From contig CM070502.1 in NCBI GenBank assembly GCA_036346375.1, positions 18,390,924 to 18,454,923 on the forward strand: 64,000 nt of DNA, read 5' to 3'. The notes beneath the pieces are model-generated. The model made no database searches. It saw nothing but the letters and a program-made list of their open reading frames with translations, and had not been told where the DNA came from. The translations under genes were made by a program, and so were the position numbers. The DNA is from Guadua angustifolia (taxonomy: Eukaryota; Streptophyta; Magnoliopsida; Poales; Poaceae). Shown here piece by piece: positions 1-11,234 of this stretch (the stretch's first letter is position 1; each line of letters starts with the position of its first letter).

Positions 1-370
1 AGGCCGAGCCGATGGTGGAGCAGGAGTCAGAGGCCGGTGGGGACTAGGGGGCGATTGGGCCTAGCAGCCGGGGGCAGGAATGGCTAGCTAGGGAAGAGAG
101 GGCTTAGGAAGGAGCCCAAGGGGTGGGGGCGAGGACCGGCGGTGGGCTTGGTAGCGACGGAGAGCAGCGCCGATTGGAGGACCGATCGACAACCGAGATC
201 CAGGGTTGGAGGGTCAAATCGGGAGAGTAGAGAGAGAGTGGAAGAAGGAAGTGGAAGGGATAAGTCTAGGGAGGAAGAAAAGAAAGAAAAAAGAAGGAAG
301 AAAAAGGAGAAAAGAAAAAAGGAAAGAAGAGAAAAGAAAAGAGACAAAAAGAAAAAGAAGAAAATTTTTA
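1..370. repeat. GC-rich stretch running into a GA-rich low-complexity tract
   Basis: The first 240 bases are GC-rich. From about 240 to 365 the plus strand is almost pure purine (AAAGAAAAAAGAAGG-type runs). The Lys/Glu/Arg peptide read from it is a compositional artefact. I see no gene. Confidence 0.6.
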
Positions 371-929
371 TCTAAAATTCGTTAGTCATTCAGATTTAAA
401 TTTACCTAATTAAAATCTAGTAGATAGATCAACCTAATCAATTAAGCATTCAAGTAAAAGGCATAAATTAAAAAATACCAAAAATTTCAAAAGAGGCATT
501 AGAAGTAAATCAAATAATACGTCTTAATAAGGATTAGACGCCGTAGAACATACAAAAATCTAATAACCACTTAAGATGTGGTATTTTGTAATTTCAAAAA
601 ATCAATCCAATCTGACTGGTGATCTCTTTCAAAATTTGCGTGAGGACGCCTTTTTTCAATCCAATTTCAGGCAAGCATTTCTTGATCATATTTTAATAAC
701 TTCCAACAAATTTATTTAGTTATATGTGATATCACCGATGCATGGAAAAAATGTTTTTAAAAAACCATAAATCATAGGTGGTTGGAGGAATGGTTGTAGA
801 TGAACTGTTAAGATAGTAATGGATATTGATGCGATGGGGATGTATCTATATATATGGTGGGTAGAAGGTGCCATGAGAAGGGTGTTGCCGGTGGGCTCTT
901 TACATAGACTATAATATAAGGATAAATAA
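371..929. other. AT-rich sequence without recognised gene
   Basis: I see no long frame, RNA gene or clear terminal repeat here. It may be decayed retrotransposon sequence contiguous with the next relic. Confidence 0.4.
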
Positions 930-2025
930 CTATACTAGGGCAATAAACCGTATAATTCGTATTTACCATAATGTGTGGAAACGACGAGAAAAGGTTGTCC
1001 TACTAGGATATTATGATCTCCACATTGGATAAGAATAGATAACTAAGAGTGTGAAACTGGGCACGCTGGAAGGCCCATTGAGGTGACACCAAAAATCAGC
1101 TACAGATGATTCTTTTAGGCTATATATATATATATAAAGCCTTGGGTTGAGTATCAGGGCTACTGAGGTAGCATGGTACAACTAGTAGGCTGTGAGCGAG
1201 TGGGGAATGCTATAAAGTATACCATCACTTGTCAGCTACCAAGGTTAGAGAACTAATATCTGAATAGTGATAAACATTCTGTGTTCTCAACTGAGGTTGG
1301 GTTCACTATAAGTCAAATGGTACAAATCTACGCAGGTAAAATCATGAATTCATGCCTATCTCCTGGATTGGATGCTACGGAAGCTAAGTATGCCTCATAT
1401 ACAGGTGCTAGTAGCAATTTCAATAATTAAAATTGAAAACCCACGTTTTCCTAATAAAACCATATTTTCCTGAAAATGGATTTGAGAGGAGGATGTTTAT
1501 GAGATGGAGGGTGATAAAATTTCATATGGTACATTTTGTTATTAATGTTTGCTAAGTATTTTTGTGTTCACTCTTGCTAAATTCCCCTTTACTTAGAGAA
1601 ACGCTCCTATGGGTAAGTGTATGGTTGGGACATGGATCCTAATGGGTTAGACCACCAGGCATGGGGTGAAGATCATTCGTAGGATCAAGACCACGAGGAG
1701 GCGGACTATCAGGAGGGCTAGATTGATGGTTACGTAGTGCACCAGTATCTGTCAGTATTTTAGAGTAATTAGTACTTTGGTATTATATTTTTATTGTACT
1801 TGGATCTTATTTATAATTAATGTACTGGACTTGTAGTTTGTGTGGCAATAGATTGTAATAAGTTTCCATTTTAGTCTCTAGTAATTATTCTGCCGCAACA
1901 CTCTGAATACGATGTATTAAAGCGTCAGGTGCACTCCATATTTTGATTAGCTAATATGCTAAGATTCGTGTAATTATCTCGGTGTTACTATTGTTACCCT
2001 AAGCTAATTATGCGGGTCGTCACAA
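930..2025 (+). mobile_element. Probable Ty3/gypsy-type LTR relic
   Basis: The stretch ends in GGGTCGTCACA, an ending typical of many grass Ty3/gypsy LTRs. It contains a CATGGGGTGAAGATCATTC-like segment that such LTRs often carry before the TATA/U5 part. The left boundary is a guess and no partner LTR or primer-binding site is visible, so this is a relic assigned by resemblance only. Confidence 0.35.
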
Positions 2026-2269
2026 CAAGAAAGTGGTTGCAAGCCGGAAAGATAAGAAACTAAAGTGATTGACATGGATGGCAACGACATGGATTGGGAC
2101 TAGGCTCAGTGAGGAGTCTGGGTCCAAAATGGTCAAAGAAGCTAAAACTGTCATGGTGCTAATGGGTATGGTCAAAACCTATATTGTTATTGGGTTTTGG
2201 GTTAGCCTATGTATGAGAGTGGAGAGAATCTACAACCTTGATGAGGTTTCTTGAGGGTCAAGAAGATCA

Positions 2270-2925
2270 TATAAAGGTGGAGATTACTCACAGGTTGCTA
2301 TAAATTGAGAGGAGGGTTTCCTCTCCCTGCGTCTAGAACTGTGTGAGTCTTGTGAAGGATTTTAGTATCCTTATGATCTTTGAGCTTTGCTCATCTGGTT
2401 GTGAGGCTTTGTAAACCATCATTCTAAGAAATAGAAATAGTTTCAGTGCAAGAAACTTGTTCTTGTTTTCATTATAGTTCTTGCTTTGCCTTATTTGTAA
2501 TCATCTCTTACTTTATTCTCTTGGTTTTTTTTATCTTTCTTATTTGATCTGTAGCTAAAGATGAGTGATTGATAGATGGTGTATTTCTAAAACACATATC
2601 AATCATCTAGGCCCTCGGCATCTCCTCTCCTAGTTCTTGATCTTAAAACTGATCTCCTATTTTGGGAGTTGAACTTGCCTTGATCTAGCTGGATGTGTGA
2701 GAGTTATTGTTTTGAGATCTTGCTGTTCCTTCTATTTATCTGACAGCATAGGATATCTACCCAACACTTCTCTGACTAATCACTTTAATTGGTTCTTTAG
2801 GAAAAGTGACTTTCTTTTGTCCAATACTAGTGTAGTTGTTCCTTTCTGTTGGACTTTATAGAAGAGAGCCTTGAATACTTTTTGGTAGGAAAGTTTTTGT
2901 TCTGCTTCTATTCACCCCCTTCTAG
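2270..2925 (+). mobile_element. Probable Ty1/copia LTR relic (R-U5 part)
   Basis: The sequence has the look of a Copia LTR 3' half: a GTGTGAGTCTTGTGA segment, a T-rich central part, and a terminal TTCACCCCCTTCTAGTCG motif. Copia integrase coding sequence follows directly at 2934. The tRNA-complementary site and gag that should lie between LTR and integrase are missing, so an internal deletion has joined them. Confidence 0.4.
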
Positions 2926-3530
2926 TCGCCATTTTGATATTTCACAATGAACTCCCATTTGTTTCTGCTCAAAATAAAACAATTTGTGACGCTTGCCAAC
3001 AAGCAAAAAGTCACCAATTGCCATATTCATCTTCCAATAATGTAGTTTCAGCTCCTTTACAGCTTATTTTCTTAGATGTATGGGGCTCTACCCTTGCTTC
3101 TACCAGTGGACACAAATATTATGTGTTCTCCTTTAGAGCTTATTTTCTTATAGTTGGTTTACCGGGCTTTATCTTCTCAAGCATAAATATGATGCTTTCA
3201 GTGTGTTTCTCCAATTCCAAAAACACGTTGAAAGATTGCTTAGTCACAAAATCATTCACATGCAAATGGATTTGGGGGAGGGGGCGAGTATCAAAAGTTG
3301 CACTCTTTCTTCCAAAAAAATCATTATTACACACCATGTGTCATGCCCTCAAACACACACCAACAGAATAGTGCTGTTGAGGGTAAGCGTAGACATGTCG
3401 TGGGACCGGGTTATCCCTCCTAGCTCATGCTTTTGTTCCCCTTTGATTTTGTAGTGAAGCATTTACCACTGCTCGTTTTCTGATCAATCGACTCCCTAGT
3501 CGTGTCATTAGCCTCTCGACAACTTTAGAA

Positions 3531-3720
3531 GAGAATTTTACAGTGCATTATACTGATAGTATATAATGGGTAGTATAAATCAGATCTAATCATTGATTTG
3601 TTAATGGTGTTTCTACTACTCTACTATCATAGGAAATATAAATAAATACTAGCTAATTTGATTCATTGGATCGAAAAAATTGAATATTCATATCAAATTT
3701 AACGTACCATAAAAGAGCTC
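3531..3720 (-). mobile_element. Tourist-like MITE, copy A
   Basis: About 190 bp with imperfect inverted ends: GAGAATTTTACAGTGCA on the left and, read on the other strand, GAGCTCTTTTATGGTACG on the right. It interrupts the integrase reading of the Copia relic. Two related copies lie at 6301-7050 and 12964-13152 in the opposite orientation. I cannot see a clean target duplication here. Confidence 0.65.
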
Positions 3721-3803
3721 TATAATGATTACTTAAGTCTAGACCCGACCACGCCTTTTGTAGAACTTTTGGATGTGCCTTTTGGCCTCACTTCATCTAA
3801 AGA

Positions 3804-5049
3804 CAAAGGTGGGTGTCATGCCGGGGCAGGCCGGGTCGGCCCGGCTCACCTTCGGCGATCCCAAGTATGGCTCATTTGCACTTCGTGCCTGCTTTGTGTC
3901 GTGCTGGCTCAGGTCTAGTCCATTTGCACTATTGTGACGAGAAGAAAGGAACCAGAGACACATGGAGTTAAGACATTGGACACAATTATTATAGAAAAAA
4001 GAACTAAAATTTATTTATTCTTAGAACGAGGAGGATGTGCTGAATGTTAATTAATCCTGGCGTTTTTTTCAGTTTCTTGTTTTTTAGTATGCATTTAGGA
4101 GGTGCATTAGTGTGACCGTTATCTAGTTAATTAGATTTATTTGCTTGAGTATGTAACGTAGCAGCATGCATTAGTTTGGAAGTATTGTGTGCATGCATGC
4201 ATTAATTAGCTAGGCAGGGAAAGAATCAGTCCATGCACGATGTTATGGTTGCGCACGTCTCGGAGGCAACACGACGTCGTGGCCAAGAGAGTGAGCATCT
4301 GGTGCTATATATTCTTTTACGCAGGAAACTCTAGAAACAGAGGAGAGGCTGTAAGAAGAGAGTAGCTAGGGAACAAAGAAGAACGGCGCTAACTCAAGTC
4401 CGTTGTAATCTTGAGTCGGTAGGCGTCTCCAAGTGTGTGTTCCTTGTATTCTCGGAGAACTCAACTCAAGTCCGTTGTAATCTTGAGTCGGTAGGCATCT
4501 CCAAGTGTGTTCCTTGTATTCTCGGAGAGCTAAGTGCAAGAATATACAAGTGTGTTTGTTCTTCGTGTATAGCACTCGTGTCATCTATCCACGAGTCGCG
4601 TGTGTTTAATCTTGGGAATTCTAACACTGAACACGAGAAAGAGAGAGGACAACAAAAGAGTGAGGAAGAGAGACAATCGAGATTGAGAGAGACGGATGAG
4701 CGAGGCAGAAATTGAGAGAGAGATGATCCATCTCTCTCAAGCGTCGACGGCGGGGGTGGCGTTCATATTGTTGGGTACGTTCATAACACTCACGCAATGT
4801 GGGTCGGTGATCTTCATACTGAGTTTCTTCCTCGTACCCTGGGTCATCGGACCCGACACAGCCCGTGCTACAGTGTCGTGCCAGGCCGTGGTGCCTATCG
4901 TGCCTGGTTCTCGGGCCTGACACAGCCCGTGCTATAGTGTTATACCGGCCCAGTATGAACTACTTCGTACTGGGCCGGACTTCGGCCCGTGCCGTGCCCA
5001 CCATGCCTCAGGCCAATCCAAAAGAGCCCGGTCCGAGTACCCACCTGAT
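3804..5049. mobile_element. Non-autonomous hAT-like element with GGCCCG-type subterminal repeats
   Basis: The element interrupts Copia integrase coding sequence. The ends are short inverted repeats (CAAAGGTGGGT on the left; CAGGTGGGTA from the other strand on the right), flanked by a near-perfect 8-bp duplication, TCTAAAGA/TCTAAACA. Both ends are packed with GGCCCG, GCCCGTGC and CGGCCC words, typical of grass hAT derivatives. The middle (about 4230-4690) resembles part of a retrotransposon LTR, with a TATA-like GCTATATATTC at about 4298. No transposase is visible. Confidence 0.6.
4391..4530 (+). repeat. 72-bp direct tandem duplication
   Basis: A unit beginning AACTCAAGTCCGTTGTAATC occurs at 4391 and again at 4463, nearly identical. 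It lies in the LTR-like insert inside the hAT-like element at 3804-5049. Confidence 0.85.
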
Positions 5050-5721
5050 TCTAAACAATGTGTTTTTCTTAGCTATAGCATACTGTACAAGGGTTACAAG
5101 TGTCTAAACATTGGGGCACAATATATGTTTCGCATGATATCATCTTTGACGAAAATATGTTTCTTTTTTGGAACTTGCGAAACAAAGCTTCGTCCTCTAC
5201 CAACATTAGCCCATCTGCAATCCTATCCTTTCTCATGGCCAACTTGAAGATATTGCAGCATATCCTCCTGTGTTCGCTGGCTAATCATGAGGCAGGACGT
5301 CCTCCATTGAAGGTAGATGCTGATGGGGGAGGCAGCTCTGGAAGCAGCAGCACCGAATGCTGCCACTAGTGCTGCTGCCGCCTCCGCTGGTACCGATCGA
5401 TGAGGCTGCTGCGGTAGCCGGTCAGACTGCCGATGCTGCAGCAATTGGTATTGGCATGGTTCGACGACATCCTCTACTCTAGCAGTTGTACACCCAATGC
5501 AGACACGACGACTCAAGAACAATATTCGTCAACCCAGGGCCAGGCAGCGTACAAACGGGCCGGACTGTCACATATGCTGCACAGCGTGTTTTGCTCCCAA
5601 GTCGAAGCCATGTCTTCCATTTCGCACTGGAAACAGGCAATGGTGGGCACCGAATATCGAGCTCTCCTGATGAACAAAACCTGCAGGTCTTGTGCCTCCT
5701 CGTCGAGATGTACGTTATATA

Positions 5722-5978
5722 TAGGGGTGGAAAACGAGCCAAATGAACTTTTTTTCGAGATTTCTTCGACACTAATTTATTCTTATTTATTATAGTCTCC
5801 TGTATTGTTTGAGACCCAACTTCGAGCCGAGCCTAACGAGCCGAGCCTAACGAGCCGAGCCGAAGTTGACACTTGTTCCAAATCAACTAATTTTTATTTT
5901 AAAAGAAAAATGAATGTAATCGGAGCAATTTTGAAACGAGCCACCGAGCCAGCTCAACGAGCTTTTTTTCCAGCCCTA
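5722..5978. mobile_element. Small hAT-type MITE with GAGCCGA repeats
   Basis: 257 bp flanked by a perfect 8-bp target duplication, GTTATATA (5714-5721 and 5979-5986). Terminal inverted repeats are TAGGGGTGGAAAACGAGCC on the left and TAGGGCTGGAAAAAAAGCTC on the other strand at the right. The interior repeats CGAGCCGAGCC-type words. Removing the element and one TSD copy brings the Copia reverse-transcriptase codons back into frame across the junction (VRYI then DCKWVFK), which independently confirms the boundaries. Confidence 0.92.
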
Positions 5979-6300
5979 GTTATATAGACTGCAAATGGGT
6001 GTTTAAATCAAAGGAGAAAGCTGATGGCGCGGTCGAAATGTACAAAGCGCGGTTGGTAGAAAAGGGATTCGAACAATGGTCCGGATAATGGCTATGAGCA
6101 CACATTCAGCCATGTTGTCAAACCTCTGGATTCAAACGAAGGTGTTCAAACAAGTTGTAGAACTCCTTGCTCACAAAAGTTTAATCCTCCGGATGCAAAC
6201 TTCTCATGCCTCCCCAGAATAATTAAAAACAGGTACATGCACGTTAATTTGAATAGTGTGCTCTCATGCTGTTTGTATGTGGTGTGTGAGTCTTATATAA

Positions 6301-7050
6301 AGCTCTTTTACGGTAGACAATATTAAATATTAGCCGTTCATTCTACTTGATCTAACGGATCATATTAGTTAGGATGTACTTATACTTCCTATGATAGTAT
6401 TGGTAGTAGAATTCGTATAAGGGGTAGTAGTGTAATAAGTTTTTTTTTAATTTTTGAATGCATGTGCATTTTTTTGTGCTTTTGTGTTAAAATTTGGAAC
6501 TGATAGCGTCGGCTCAGTAACGAATGCTGGGCCAGATGAGGAAGACGGCGGCACTGTTTTCCCCATCGCCATCACGAGCCCCTCCTCCCTGCCCGTGCGT
6601 CCCCTTCGCCCACGCCGCCCTCGCCACTGTCGACAAGAAATGGGTGGTCGGGGGCGTCTATGTTGCTAGGAACCGGGAGATCACTGGCCACGGCATCCAT
6701 ACTACCAGAAAGGCTTCTCAAGATCCGAGCGAGCGCCGACCGCGGCGTCACAACCCTCCTGGTGTCGGTGTCGGCAGAAAAAAGAAGAAAATGCGTGACA
6801 AATAGGGAGGACGCCGGCCGCGGCGTCGTCATGATCCGAGAGGGCGCTGACGTCGGACTCCGCATGTAGGCAGAGGACGCGGCTTCGTCACAATGGCGTC
6901 AGCGTCGGCGGAAAAGAGAGGAAAGTGCCAAGGCTAACGAGTAAAGGCAACGAACGGTGAAAAGCCTATAATACCCCTAACAAATGTACGATGAGATCTG
7001 ATTTCTATTACCATTATTTACTATCTATATTATCCACCGTAAAATTTCTC
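6301..7050 (+). mobile_element. Tourist-like MITE relative, copy B, carrying about 500 bp of foreign GC-rich DNA
   Basis: The left end, AGCTCTTTTACGGTAGAC, follows TAA. The right end reads GAGAAATTTTACGGTGG on the other strand. About 130 bp on the left and 95 bp on the right align by eye with copy C at 12964-13152. Between them, about 6435-6955, lies GC-rich sequence with GGCGTC/GACGCC repeats that copy C lacks. The short frames there show no domain I recognise. Confidence 0.55.
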
Positions 7051-7087
7051 AGTATCTATGAGTTGTACATGTGTGTCTTGTACCCTA

Positions 7088-7345
7088 AAAAAATGATAAC
7101 AAACAGCTTACGACGAAATAGGGCGTTTACTATGGATTAAGAAACGACAAGATAACGGATGTCAAATAGAGGGAAAGGGGCGTGACCACCATGGAACCAG
7201 CAGCACATGCCGCCAAAAAAAATGAATGACAGCCAGCTAATGGTGAGATAGGGCGTTTACTTTGGATTAAGAAATGACAAGATAACGGATGTCAAATACA
7301 GGGAAAGGGGCATGACCAACACGGAGCCAGCAGCCCACTCCGGCG
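7088..7345 (+). repeat. 130-bp tandem duplication in the glycosyltransferase promoter
   Basis: Two adjacent copies, about 7088-7217 and 7218-7345, share ATAGGGCGTTTACT, GGATTAAGAAA, GACAAGATAACGGATGTC and GGGAAAGGGGC in the same order with a spacing of 130. They end just before the likely core promoter of the gene starting at 7457, so any cis-elements in the unit are doubled. Confidence 0.85.
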
Positions 7346-7350
7346 CCATC

Positions 7351-7357
7351 TTTAAAT
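7351..7357 (+). promoter_or_regulatory. TATA-like box of the glycosyltransferase gene
   Basis: TTTAAAT lies 100 bp upstream of the ATG at 7457, a plausible distance for a plant core promoter with a short 5' leader. It is a weak match to TATA(A/T)A and is proposed from position. Confidence 0.4.
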
Positions 7358-7456
7358 CCCACGGATACACATCACGCTACGAGAGGCCAAAGTCCACTCG
7401 ATCGAAGAGATCGCACATCAGCTAGCTAGCTTGTTTCCAAACGCCGGCCGTCGATC

Positions 7457-7928
7457 ATGGGCACGGAGCCGGAGCGCGTCGCCCCCGCCGTCGTCCTCGT
7501 GCCATTCCCGGCGCAGGGCCACGTCACCCCGATGCTCCAGCTGGCGCGCGCCCTCGCCGAGCGCGGCGTCGCGGCCACCGTCGCCATGCCCGACTTCGTC
7601 CACCGCCGCATGGGCCAAGCAGGCGTGGCGCTCGCGTCCATCCCCAGCGGCATCCCGGACGACGGCAGCGGCGAGCCCCCTGGATTCGCCAGCATCGCGC
7701 ACGCCATGGAGCACCACATGCCCGCGCACCTGGAGCGCATGCTTCTGCGTGACATGGCAGGCTGCAGGGCCGCGTGCCTCGTCGTTGACGTACTGGCGTC
7801 GTGGGCAGTCCCCGTGGCCGAGCGGTGCGGCGTGCCGGCCGTGGGCTTATGGCCGGCGATGCTGGCGAGCTACCGCGCCGTGGCGACCATCCCCGAGCTT
7901 ATTGACGAGGGATTCATCTCAGAGTCCG
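7457..7928 (+). CDS. UDP-glycosyltransferase (UGT82A1-like), exon 1
   Basis: First exon of a family-1 plant UDP-sugar glycosyltransferase, residues 1 to 157 plus the first base of codon 158. The N-terminal acceptor domain is clear: a beta strand into the FPAQGHVTPM motif with the catalytic histidine at residue 22, and VVDVLASWA with the usual partner aspartate at residue 111. The ATG at 7457 is the first in frame, has G at +4 and puts the conserved His at its normal distance. Exon 1 ends at 7928 at a G|GTACG donor in phase 1. Codon 158 (GGC, Gly) is completed by GC at 13344-13345. Overall resemblance to Arabidopsis UGT82A1 (MEHHMP, LERMLL, RCGVPAVGLWP, SYRAVATIPEL) is from memory. There is no signal peptide, so the enzyme should be cytosolic. 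The acceptor substrate cannot be told from sequence. The exon is much more GC-rich than exon 2, as is usual for grass genes. Confidence 0.9.
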
Positions 7929-8120
7929 GTACGAACTACACTGCACGTCCAAACATCAATTTTTAGCTTCTTGTTCCAAATTTCAAGTATACACTACATG
8001 AGAGAGCTTACGCTATGCCGGGCAAGCACGGGCGCTCACATGTCGCCATCAGATTCGATCCTAAACAACTGTTACTTAGGGCAATACAAAGCTCATAATG
8101 TCTATGGTTCTTGGGATCTA

Positions 8121-8142
8121 CTCTCTCTCTCTCTCTCTCTCT
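8121..8142 (+). repeat. (CT)11 microsatellite
   Basis: Eleven uninterrupted CT units in the UGT intron. Confidence 0.95.
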
Positions 8143-8434
8143 GTATATAATATCTTTTATTCTCGGGTGTAGTTACTTCCACCTCTGAAATACCACCTAA
8201 ACGAACTTAAAATACTCTTTTATCACTTTAGGTACACTCATACACTAATTATAAGATACTCCAATGTGAACCACATGAAAAAATTGCAAAGGATGCTATG
8301 ATTTTTAGTGTATTTTGCAAATACCTTCATCCATGTACATAAAAAGGAGTATGTCCAAAAAATGGTGCATACCACCTTTGAAAAAATGTACATACCACCT
8401 AGATGATCTTATATACTTGTATACTACGCGTACA

Positions 8435-8791
8435 TACCCTCCGTCGCACGAGATACCTTATACGTTGTGAGATACGACATAGAGAGTAATTACTCCCGGG
8501 AGTAGAAAAGAGGCTTCCTATATATATATGTGTGTGTATATATATGTATGTGTGTGTCGTTTTATGTGCAGTCAAAACTTTCGAAACTTTGACTATCAAT
8601 ATTTTTTTAAATATTTATATTAGATATGTGAAAATTATATGTAGATTGTCTCGAAAAGTAATTTCACAATGCTATATTTTTATTAGGTTTTTTAAATATA
8701 TTACAATGGGAATTAGTGATCAAAGTGGTATTTTTTTTAGAGATAGTGTCGATTTCTAAAACTGCTTATATTTGTGTCAGGAGGGAGAGTA
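8435..8791. mobile_element. Stowaway-like (Tc1/mariner) MITE relative
   Basis: The left end TACCCTCCGTCGCACGAG and the right end CAGGAGGGAGAGTA match the familiar grass Stowaway termini (CTCCCTCCGT...ACGGAGGGAG) next to TA. The interior has AAAACTTTCGAAACTTTGAC and ATTTCACAATGCTATA, typical for this group. A TG/TA-rich microsatellite interrupts the left half. At about 357 bp it is long for a simple MITE. Confidence 0.65.
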
Positions 8792-8794
8792 TAT

Positions 8795-8859
8795 TCTTAG
8801 GGATAAGTTTCAAGTACCAACGCACACTCTTAGGGTACGTTTCAAGTACCAACGCACAC
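8795..8859 (+). repeat. 33-bp tandem duplication
   Basis: Two adjacent copies sharing GTTTCAAGTACCAACGCACAC; the second is one base shorter. Confidence 0.9.
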
Positions 8860-9782
8860 TGCCTAGCTAGATCCCCGGATAGAGAGCTAGCTAAAACAGG
8901 GTCTTTGTTTATGTTACAAGCTGTTATTTGCACTAGTAGCTGCAAAGCCTGCAATTACAGAGTGATAGGCATCTCTCTCACGGGTAAAATAAGACTGCCC
9001 ATAGCCAAACAAAATAACAAATAAAGTTGCAAGGGAAGGGACAGGCTTTGCATTCTAGCAGCTGTATGGTTTTTGGCAACTTGGAAAATCCGGTCAATAT
9101 TATAATTGGCCGCCGGTATACTGCCTACAGATACAGTCAGCCTTCTATACGAACACAGAAAAGCACTTGAATTTAACATGTGTTATGTGTGGTTTTGAAA
9201 GTTCTTTCGTTGTTTTTTTTACCCATGAGGTTTGTATAGCTGCAGACCTGAGATTTGTGTCCCATCCCAGTCAATTAACCCGCTGGTTGATCTATCCATT
9301 TCAATGCTCCGTTTTCACTTTAGTTTTGGAGGAATTTCCAGCGCAGTTGAGAGTTGACTGTAGTCTCATCTGTTACTTAGGAAGTCATTGGCACGTGATT
9401 ATTAGTTCACTTGCAATTCAGCACGATCAGTCAAAATGACATGTAATGTACGATTTTTTTAAAAATAAAAATACACTTTCAAATAATTTTATAAAAGTAA
9501 TACGCTGAATTTTTTTTACAAAAATTTATCCCTGTTGCCAAATGAAATGGCTACAGATGTTTGTTTTGTCGCTGATTGAATTGGCCGACCGATTGTTTTG
9601 TCACAAATTCATTTGTTCGATAGGCTGAGGCTTCTGTCACCAAATGGTATAGTTTTGTAATTTTTTGTAAAATTATTTTATAAACATTCTGTAACGTACT
9701 AATGTTCAGTAGAAGCCAGCCAAGCCCGTGTGTGTGATTCACACATACTAGTAATCCAAGGCAATTAAAAGTACATATATAC
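8860..9782. other. Intron sequence without recognised element
   Basis: AT-rich. No long frame with domain-like content and no clear inverted termini. Confidence 0.5.
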
Positions 9783-10141
9783 TCTATATTAAAGCCCCAA
9801 AGATTGGAGCGCAACCAGGGGGGCCACGTGTCGCCCCCACGCGAGGCCCTCTGGAAAATCCAAAAATTACGATTAGGTCCTTTCGGGAAAATCAAAAATC
9901 ACGTTTAGGTCCTTTCGGCCGTTTTTTAAGTAAAATAGACTCGAAAAATATCAAAATTACGTTTAGGTCCCTACACGCGGTTTATAGCTGAATTGAAAAT
10001 CGTGTTTAGGTCCTTTCGCCGATTTTTTTAAGACTGGACCCGAAAAAATTCGAAATAGCGTTTGGGTCCCGCAACGCAGTTTTCTAAAAAAACAGCCAGA
10101 TTTTTCTCCCGCGGCGCGACAACGCGCGCAACTCAACCTAG
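9783..10141 (+). mobile_element. Non-autonomous Helitron (H0) in the UGT intron
   Basis: It starts TCTATATTAAAGCCCC and ends in CTAG followed by T at 10142. Upstream of the CTAG, separated by 10 nt, is a short GC hairpin, GCGCG-ACAA-CGCGC, the hallmark 3' structure of Helitrons. The 5' segment contains AACCAGGGGGGCCACGTGTC, which is also found, slightly altered, at the 5' ends of the minus-strand Helitrons at 41.2-41.7 and 54.5 kb. The interior repeats a TTACGTTTAGGTCC-type unit. The base before the TC is C rather than the expected A. No Rep/helicase is encoded. Confidence 0.75.
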
Positions 10142-10564
10142 TTATAAGATAGCAGCAAACTATAAGGAACCTCCATGAAACGGAAGAGCATGAATCTCCA
10201 TAACGAGTAAACTTCTATTGACTTACCCAGACCACCACCATCGGTATGTTTTGGAGCAGTGATGCAGCTACGGAATCAAGTCTCTAGCAGTATCGACATT
10301 TATATACTATCAATAGCCTTTTCAACCAGAACATAAAATGTGTTTTCAGGGCCAGCAACAATTATTACTGGTACAAGGCACATGCCCATCTAATATCAAG
10401 ATAATTTTTATAAGAAATCAACACATCAAATTGTTTCAGTGCAGTTATTTCAGTGAGAAATAGGCATACAAATTTCCAAAAGCTGTATCCATGCCATCCT
10501 GACGAGGTATCCCAAAGACCAGAAGAACAATAATATGAATGATTGAGCATTAAAATATACACCT
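10142..10564. other. Intron sequence between Helitron and GC-rich block
   Basis: Mixed-composition sequence with only short frames. It could be spliced-gene remnant on the minus strand, but I recognise nothing. Confidence 0.35.
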
Positions 10565-10955
10565 TTGCTGCATTCTGCTGAGGTTAGACGTAGACGTCGT
10601 TGGGTAGATCCTGCAGCCGCCGACGCGATGATGCCCGTGGAAGCCCCCCATGGCCAGATCTGGAGACGCGGCGGCGCTTGGCATGGTTTGGACGCCGCGG
10701 AGAAGAGGACCAGGGGGTGTGGCGAGGAGTGGAGTTGCCGGAGGTGGAGCCGGCAGGTCTGATACATAATTCATGTTCTAGCGCCACGTCGAGAGAAAAG
10801 GAGGAGAGACAGGAGGAGAACGGGAGCGCCACCTCGAGGGGAGAGGAGGAGAGACGGGGAGGAGGCAGGGAAGATGTACTGTCTGCAGCGGAGACAGTAT
10901 GAGCAGGGGCCGACGACACCGGTGCCCAGGCGAAGGAGAGCGGGAGGGGAGGGCT

Positions 10956-11234
10956 TGTTGGAACACCAAAAAGAAGAAAAACGATAACAGAGCAAACTCA
11001 AGAAACAAACGTTTTGGTGCTGCTCTCCACAGCTTTTCTGTTTTTCTTGCTTTCAAAACAATGTACAACTGCTGCTTATATAGCAGTGCTAGCCTCCGAA
11101 TCAAACTTGTAATCGGATAGACTAATATGGCTAGAAACGTAAACCTTGCCATGCATGCCTTCATGCAACGGACTCGGACACGAATTCTACTAGGACTCTT
11201 ACTCAATCTATAATTATCAAGATTATTTCCAACA
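10956..11234 (-). repeat. TRIM LTR (3' LTR in element orientation)
   Basis: 279 bp, TGTTGG...CCAACA. It contains a TATATAG/CTATATA-type segment near CTGCTGCTTATATAGCAG that could serve as promoter. Confidence 0.93.

Larger units (their letters stand above)
2926..6170 (+). pseudogene. Ty1/copia pol relic (integrase then reverse transcriptase), interrupted three times
   Basis: Reading pieces in order shows one decayed Copia polyprotein. At 2960-3130 is the zinc-finger end of integrase (CDACQQAKSHQLPY) and the start of the catalytic core (LDVWGS). At 3340-3400 is THQQNSAVEGK, the remains of the usual THQQNGVAERKH motif. At 3480-3530 and 3721-3803 are LINRLPSRVIS and DPTTPFVELLDVPFG. At 5058-5190 are VFFLSYSILYKGYKC and TIYVSHDIIFDENMF, the end of the integrase region. 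At 5610-5721 and 5987-6170 is reverse transcriptase (SHWKQAM, then DCKWVFKSKEKADG and YKARLVEKGFEQ, then YEHTFSHVVKP). The breaks are a MITE, two hAT elements, stops and frameshifts. The element is dead. No protease or RNase H is recognisable. Confidence 0.85.

Noticed and set aside
142..375. Lys/Glu/Arg-rich frame at the window start
   Set aside because: It is a direct reading of a GA-rich low-complexity tract with no domain or promoter.
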